Assembly (NCBI RefSeq): GCF_003001815.1
Contig: NZ_PVMZ01000007.1
Coordinates: forward strand, 62,001-126,000
From: Actinoplanes italicus
Lineage (GTDB): Bacteria; Actinomycetota; Actinomycetes; Mycobacteriales; Micromonosporaceae
Direction of reading: 5' to 3'
Length of the DNA stretch: 64,000 nucleotides
The position numbers and the translations under genes were made by a program. Positions 60,003-64,000 of this stretch are shown here, one piece after another. Every line of letters starts with the position of its first letter. Within the stretch, counting starts at the first letter, position 1. Below the pieces are notes generated by a model. That model was not told the origin of the DNA and did no database searches. It saw only the letters and a program-made list of their open reading frames with translations.

Positions 60003-60460
60003 TGAGCACCGGATACCTGATCGTGGTGGGCGTCGACGGCTCCGAAGGCGGTCGCCGCGCTCTCGCCTGGGCGGCCACCGAGGCGGCCGCCCGCGGAGGA
60101 GCCGTCCGGGCCGTCATCGCCTGGTCGTGGACCGGCCTCGACTACGGCCCGATCGCCACCGCCGTCTCGCCGAGCGACGAGAGCGCCCTCGCCGGCCAGG
60201 TGCTGGCCTCCGAGATCGACGCCCTCGCCCGGGAGCGGGGCTCACGGCTGCCGGTCACCGCCGAGGTCGTCGAGGGCAGCCCCGCCGAGGCCCTCACCAC
60301 CGCCGCCCGCGACGCCGACCTGCTGGTGCTGGGCAGTCACGGCCACAGCCGGGTCCGGCACACCGTCCTGGGTTCGGTGAGCGAGTCCTGCATCCGCAAG
60401 GCCACCTGCCCGGTCGTGGTCATCCCGGCTCCGATCCGGGAACCCGCCACCGTCGGCTGA
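60002..60460 (+). CDS. Universal stress protein (UspA family)
   Basis: The 152-residue single-domain protein has GYLIVVGVDGSEGGRRALAWA at the N-terminus and the ATP-binding motif GSHGHSRVRHTVLGSVSE near 116-133, followed by KATCPVVVIP. It therefore belongs to the ATP-binding class. The ATG has AGGAGG six bases upstream. Such proteins are made on stress, hypoxia or stationary phase; the neighbourhood fits a DevR-type regulon. A strong terminator follows. Confidence 0.94.
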   Translation: MSTGYLIVVGVDGSEGGRRALAWAATEAAARGGAVRAVIAWSWTGLDYGPIATAVSPSDESALAGQVLASEIDALARERGSRLPVTAEVVEGSPAEALTTAARDADLLVLGSHGHSRVRHTVLGSVSESCIRKATCPVVVIPAPIREPATVG

Positions 60461-60468
60461 GACGGACG

Positions 60469-60508
60469 CACGGCGAGGGGCGCGTCATCCGGCGCGCCCC
60501 TCGCCGTG
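60469..60508 (+). terminator. Terminator after the universal stress gene
   Basis: CACGGCGAGGGGCGCG (60469-60484) pairs perfectly with CGCGCCCCTCGCCGTG (60493-60508) around an 8-base loop, eight bases after the stop. Confidence 0.93.
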
Positions 60509-60544
60509 TCCATCGGCCGGCGCATCAGGTACCGGGGGGCCGTT

Positions 60545-60573
60545 GGTCCCGAAACGGTCGGGACCTCGGCCGT
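60545..60573 (+). promoter_or_regulatory. DevR/DosR-like box and dyad before the DoxX gene
   Basis: GGGACCTCGGCCGT (60560-60573) matches a DosR-type GGGACTTCGGCCCT at 12 of 14 positions. It overlaps an inverted repeat GGTCCCG/CGGGACC (60545-60551, 60559-60565). The box lies 85 bases before the DoxX start. Confidence 0.5.
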
Positions 60574-60657
60574 GCCGCAAGGGGCTCTGCGGCACAGGTG
60601 GCGATCGATGCGGAAGCGGAGAGTCATAGGTGACGACAAGGTCTCGAGGAGGACCAG

Positions 60658-61242
60658 ATGGCCACCACCGCACGCCACAACATCGCCCAGTTGGAGCAGG
60701 TCGAGGCCCCCGGCTCGATGCTCACCCACACCGCCGCCCGGGTGCTGGCGGTGCTGCGGATCGCCACCGGGTTCGTCTTTCTCTGGGCGTTTCTCGACAA
60801 GACATTCGGATTCGGGTACGCGACGCCCGCCGAGCGCGCCTGGATCAACGGCGGATCGCCGACCAAAGGATTTCTCTCCGGAGTCGAGGTCGGACCGTTC
60901 GAGAACTTCTTCCACAGCATCGCCGGAGCCGTCTGGGCCGACTGGCTGTTCATGCTGGGCCTGCTCGGGGTCGGCGTCGCGCTGATCCTCGGCATCGGCC
61001 TGCGGATCGCCGCCGTCGCCGCCGGCCTGATGATGGCCTTCATGTGGGCCGCCGAGTGGCCGCTCGCCCAGGAGACCAGCAGCGGTGAGCCCACCCGGTC
61101 GAGCAACCCGCTGGTCGACTACCACGTCGTCTACGGTCTGGGTGCCGCGGTGCTGGCCCTGACCTACGCCGGGCACACCTGGGGTCTGGGCCGCTGGTGG
61201 GCGCGACTGCCCCTGGTCCAGAAGAACCGCTGGCTCATCTGA
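60658..61242 (+). CDS. DoxX family membrane protein
   Basis: The 194-residue protein has four transmembrane segments (VLAVLRIATGFVFLWAFLD, DWLFMLGLLGVGVALILGIG, IAAVAAGLMMAFMWAAEW, VVYGLGAAVLALTYAGHTW). RIATGFVFLWAFLDKTFGFGY is typical of DoxX-like proteins, linked to thiosulfate:quinone reductase subunits or to thiol/oxidative stress membrane complexes. GAGGAGGACC lies just before the ATG. A DevR-like box upstream suggests redox control. Confidence 0.88.
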   Translation: MATTARHNIAQLEQVEAPGSMLTHTAARVLAVLRIATGFVFLWAFLDKTFGFGYATPAERAWINGGSPTKGFLSGVEVGPFENFFHSIAGAVWADWLFMLGLLGVGVALILGIGLRIAAVAAGLMMAFMWAAEWPLAQETSSGEPTRSSNPLVDYHVVYGLGAAVLALTYAGHTWGLGRWWARLPLVQKNRWLI

Positions 61243-61262
61243 TTCGCCCATCCCCCACAGCC

Positions 61263-61282
61263 CGGCCGGGGCGCCCCGGCCG
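61263..61282. terminator. GC palindrome, possible terminator
   Basis: CGGCCGGGGCGCCCCGGCCG is a perfect 20-base palindrome 20 bases after the DoxX stop. It would form a hairpin with a minimal loop. It could end the DoxX transcript. Confidence 0.6.
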
Positions 61283-61381
61283 AGCTTCCCCGTGCCCGCG
61301 TCCGGCGGATCGTGCGCAACCGGTACCTCCGGACGGTCCGCAGGCGCATGCTGCGAGGAGACGAGAAACCGGGAGGCAGGG

Positions 61382-61582
61382 ATGATCGCGCACGTGGGTG
61401 ACCGGATCGTGGTCAAGGGCAAGCACGTCGGCGACGGCAGCAGGGGCGGTGTGATCACCCAGCTGCGGCACGAGGACGGCACACCGCCCTACGAGGTCCA
61501 GTGGGACGACGGGCACACCGGCCTGATCTTCCCGGGGCCGGAGACGCACCTGGAGGCCGGCCGCGCCTCAGCGGTCTCCTGA
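61382..61582 (+). CDS. DUF1918 family protein
   Basis: The 66-residue protein begins MIAHVGDRIVVKGKHVGDG and carries GGVITQLRHEDGTPPYEVQWDDGH and FPGPETHLE, the whole DUF1918 domain: a small SH3-like beta barrel common in actinobacteria. Function unknown. The ATG has GGGAGG five bases upstream; residues ahead of it in frame are not family-like. It overlaps the convergent LacI-type sensor gene by 15 bases. In other actinobacteria DUF1918 genes often sit near stress genes. Confidence 0.88.
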   Translation: MIAHVGDRIVVKGKHVGDGSRGGVITQLRHEDGTPPYEVQWDDGHTGLIFPGPETHLEAGRASAVS

Positions 61583-62404
61583 CCCGCGGGGCGCCTCCGC
61601 CGGCCGGGCGGTGCTCTCCCGCAGGCGAACCCTCGCCGGCGGGGCCGGGCGGACCGGCGGCGGCCCACCGTCGAGCACGGCCAGGACGGTCTCGCCCAGG
61701 ACACGGCCGAACGCGTGTGCGTCGGTACCGAGGGCGGACAGCGGTGGTGTGGCCAGCTCGCACAGCGGCGAGTCGTTGCCGGCGACCAGGCTGAGGCGCC
61801 CGGGGACCGGGATCCCCTCGCGGGCCAGTTCCCGGGCGGCGGCCACGGCCATGACGTCGTTGTCGAACACGACCGCGGTGGGCGGCGGGTCGGCGGCCAG
61901 CAGCGCCCGCAGGCCACGGACGCCGGAGGCGGCACTGTAGTCGCCCTCGGTGACGTGGACGGTGAGGCGGTGCGCCGCGGCGGCGGCGCCACGTTCGGCG
62001 GTGTGCGCCAGGGCGGCGGGCCCGCTGACGCGGCCCACCACCCGGTGCCCGAGATCGTGCAGGACGTCCAGCGCGGCGGTCAGGGCGCGGCCGTCGTCGG
62101 TGACCACGGCGGGGTACGCCCCCTCGCGCCGGCCCGCCAGCAGGGCCGGGAGTCCCAGCTCCGCCAGCAGGTCCGGCCGGTCGTCGCCGTGCACGAGGTT
62201 GACCAGCACCACCGCGGCGACCGACCGTTGCGCCGCCCAGCGGCGATACGTGTCACGCTCGGCCGCGGCGTCCGCGACGACGAGCAGGAACACGCTCCCC
62301 GCCCGTCCGGCCAGCACCTCGTCGAGCCCGGCGGTGAGTTCGAGGAAGAACGGTTCCACACCGACGCGCGCGTCGCCCGCGGTGAGGACGAGCCCGATCA
62401 GCAC
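61568..62404 (-). CDS. LacI/GalR-type sensor domain protein without HTH
   Basis: The 278-residue product is a LacI-type periplasmic-binding-like domain from its first residues: MLIGLVLTAGDARVGVEPFFLELTAGLDEVL, VVTDDGRALTAALDVLHDLGHRVVGRVSG, PTAVVFDNDVMAVAAARELAREG, PGRLSLVAGNDSPLCEL, and ALGTDAHAFGRVLGETV. The N-terminal helix-turn-helix and hinge of a full regulator (about 60 residues) are missing, and nothing resembling them precedes it in any minus-strand frame. The GTG start lies seven bases inside the end of the beta-mannosidase gene. It may be a co-regulator or sugar-binding protein, or a truncated repressor. Confidence 0.78.
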   Translation of the reverse strand: MLIGLVLTAGDARVGVEPFFLELTAGLDEVLAGRAGSVFLLVVADAAAERDTYRRWAAQRSVAAVVLVNLVHGDDRPDLLAELGLPALLAGRREGAYPAVVTDDGRALTAALDVLHDLGHRVVGRVSGPAALAHTAERGAAAAAHRLTVHVTEGDYSAASGVRGLRALLAADPPPTAVVFDNDVMAVAAARELAREGIPVPGRLSLVAGNDSPLCELATPPLSALGTDAHAFGRVLGETVLAVLDGGPPPVRPAPPARVRLRESTARPAEAPRGSGDR

Positions 62405-64000
62405 AGCCGGTTCGCGGAGTGCAGCAGTCGCTCCATCTCCGCGCCGCCGGTGCTCCCCGGGGCCGTCGTGACGGTGAACGTGCGGGACTCACCGGGCAGC
62501 AGGTCGATCAGCATGTCGTCGACCTCGGCGGACGGGCTCAGCCGGTCGGCGAGGAGGGCGACGTCCCGGGCGAACGACCTCGCCGTGACGGTCACCTCGT
62601 AGCCGTTCCGGACGGCGGTCACCTCGGTCGTCAGCGCGTCCGGGTCGTAGGCGAGGTCCCGGTCCTCGGCGAACAGATGGACGGCCCGCAGGGTCCCGGC
62701 GTCGGCCACCAGGACCTCGCCGGCCGCGCTCGTCACGGCGTACAACTCGGGGGTCAGGTCTTGGATCCGCACGGACCTGGCCGGCACGCTGACCTGGAGT
62801 TCCGCCGAGGCCAGGCACGTCCCGCCGAAGGTGGTCCGGCGCAGCCGGACCGGCGAGTCCCACGGCTCGTCGGTGTCGTTGACGGTGACCAGCACCGGGA
62901 CGCCGTCGCGGAGGCGAAGGGCGAGAAGCCTGGGGGCGTACGCACGACGCAGCGCGTACCAGGCGGGCTTGCGCCGCCCGGCGCCGTCGACCATGGCCCA
63001 CGACGTGACCGGCCAGCAGTCGTTGAGCTGCCAGATGATGCTGCCCATCGTGCGCGGGGCATGGGACCTCAGATGCTCGACGGCGTACGCGGTGGCGCGC
63101 GCCTGGTTGAGCTGGGTCGCCCAGTGCCAGTCGGCGAAGTCCTCGGGCACCCGCATGTGGTGGGCCAGGCCGCGGTCGAGTTTGCCGTTGCCGTCCTCCG
63201 CCTTCTGGTGCAGCAGGAACGCCGCCGACTCCTTGTGCAGGTCGGCCGGGTCGAGGGCCTCGGCGAGCGTGGACCAGGCCGGTGGCGCCTGCCAGCCGAA
63301 CTCGGAGCAGAACCGGGGCACGAACCGGTCGTGATGGGTGTAGTCCTGCCGGTTCCACACCTCCCACTCGTGGCGGGTGCCGTACCGGTCGTCGTTGGGG
63401 TGCACGACCTCGGGATCGTGGCCGGGGCTGGACGGGCTGCCCGCGTGGTACGGCCGGGTCGGGTCGAGGGCGGCCACGAGTTCCGGGAAGTCGCGGTAGT
63501 AGTAGCCGGCGCCCCAGGTGGCGCCGTTCAGCTCGTCCTTCCAGCCCCAGTCCTCGTGACCCCAGATGTTCTCGTTGCCGCCGTTCCACAGGATCAGCGA
63601 GGGGTGCGGGGCCAGGCGGGTGATGTTCTCAGCCGCCTCGGCGAGGATCTCGGAGCGCAGCGGCTCCTCCTCGGCGTAGGCGGCACACGCCAGTGGGAAG
63701 TCCTGCCACACCAGGACACCGCGCTCGTCGCAGACGTCGTAGAAGTCGTCGCTCTCCCAGATGCCGCCGCCCCAGATGCGCAGCAGGTTGGCGTTCGCGG
63801 CCACGGCACGGTCGACGGCGGCCTCGAGATCGGCGCGGGTCAGGCGGGTGAGCAGGTGGTCCTCGGGGATCCAGTTGAGGCCCAGCACGAAGACCTCGCG
63901 GTCGTTGACCAGCAGCGTGAACTTCGTGCCGTGCTCATCGGGGGTCTCGTCGAGGCGGACGTCGCGGAAGCCGACGCGGGTGCGGTGCTCGTCGAGGGCC
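62398..64000 (-). CDS. GH2 beta-mannosidase (5' end off window)
   Basis: The visible 533 codons are the C-terminal part of a beta-mannosidase-type GH2 enzyme. VLGLNWIPEDHLLTRL and LLRIWGGGIWESDDFYDVCDERGVLVWQDF are hallmarks; NGGNEN holds the acid/base Glu and FCSEFGWQ the nucleophile. GSIIWQLNDCWPVTSWAMVD and C-terminal Ig-like domains follow. The frame runs past the right edge (ALDEHRTRVGFRDVRLDE and onwards), so the N-terminal sugar-binding domain is outside. No export signal can be assessed. It removes terminal beta-mannose, perhaps from manno-oligosaccharides made by a GH26-like enzyme such as the one at 30810. Confidence 0.94.
   Translation of the reverse strand, partial: ALDEHRTRVGFRDVRLDETPDEHGTKFTLLVNDREVFVLGLNWIPEDHLLTRLTRADLEAAVDRAVAANANLLRIWGGGIWESDDFYDVCDERGVLVWQDFPLACAAYAEEEPLRSEILAEAAENITRLAPHPSLILWNGGNENIWGHEDWGWKDELNGATWGAGYYYRDFPELVAALDPTRPYHAGSPSSPGHDPEVVHPNDDRYGTRHEWEVWNRQDYTHHDRFVPRFCSEFGWQAPPAWSTLAEALDPADLHKESAAFLLHQKAEDGNGKLDRGLAHHMRVPEDFADWHWATQLNQARATAYAVEHLRSHAPRTMGSIIWQLNDCWPVTSWAMVDGAGRRKPAWYALRRAYAPRLLALRLRDGVPVLVTVNDTDEPWDSPVRLRRTTFGGTCLASAELQVSVPARSVRIQDLTPELYAVTSAAGEVLVADAGTLRAVHLFAEDRDLAYDPDALTTEVTAVRNGYEVTVTARSFARDVALLADRLSPSAEVDDMLIDLLPGESRTFTVTTAPGSTGGAEMERLLHSANRLC

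Noticed and set aside
62253..62492. Missing HTH of the LacI-type sensor in another frame
   Set aside because: The minus-strand frames over the end of the mannosidase gene give Arg-rich shadow sequence without a helix-turn-helix pattern.

Overview
The window is very GC-rich, uses GTG and occasionally TTG starts, and keeps G or C at most third codon positions. It encodes LAL-type LuxR regulators, an ECF sigma/CU044_5270 pair, DUF1918, SHOCT and many secreted polysaccharide hydrolases. This points to a filamentous actinobacterium, most likely of the Micromonosporaceae (Actinoplanes-like); that placement is inference from gene content. No rRNA, convincing tRNA, CRISPR array, transposase or prophage was seen.

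Layout. 1-8.6 kb: a cut-off ScyD/ScyE-like propeller protein, a P-loop kinase, a coupled metallophosphoesterase and methyltransferase, a VOC protein, a fused two-NBD ABC exporter, hairpin-forming tandem repeats and an NDK-like fusion protein. 8.6-17.3 kb: an esterase, an acyltransferase-3, a NADAR-domain protein, a Tat-like alpha/beta hydrolase, a GH18 chitinase, an AlkZ-like protein and glucose-6-phosphate isomerase. 17.5-30 kb: an accessory-looking island with a SWIM zinc-finger gene, three paralogous ~890-900 aa DUF6493-like proteins, a leucine-rich protein and an odd phosphotransferase. The second DUF6493-like gene is preceded by a collapsed copy of the SWIM gene and by an 18-bp minisatellite; the first two paralogs share a nearly identical 186-bp tract that looks like gene conversion. 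30-35 kb: a lipoprotein, a GH26-like glycosidase, an M19 dipeptidase and a GH64 glucanase with a ricin-type module behind a perfect LacI-type palindrome. 35-41 kb: a membrane protein, an ECF sigma/CU044_5270 pair with a duplicated junction, a small charged protein and a LAL regulator.

41-49.3 kb: one long minus-strand array (adaptor, response regulator, histidine kinase, second adaptor, ABC ATPase, FtsX-type permease, DUF5666-like membrane protein) forms a MacAB-like efflux system with its own two-component regulator, divergent from a Cys-repeat lipoprotein. 49.4-53.5 kb: a lipoprotein, a LacI regulator divergent from an MFS exporter over two identical operators, and an LRV/HEAT-like repeat protein. 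53.5-57.2 kb: a clear member of the actinobacterial cutinase/PET-hydrolase family, divergent from a second LAL regulator.

57.7-61.6 kb: a stress/redox cluster (receiver-like protein, histidine phosphatase, SHOCT protein, flavodoxin, universal stress protein, DoxX, DUF1918) with DevR/DosR-like boxes. 61.6-64 kb: a GH2 beta-mannosidase (5' end off the window) coupled to a LacI-type sensor that lacks a DNA-binding domain.

A recurring theme is short tandem duplication at gene junctions, often including a start codon and its ribosome-binding site. The most notable items are the DUF6493/SWIM island, the PET-hydrolase-family enzyme, the NADAR protein and the duplicated start-codon junctions.
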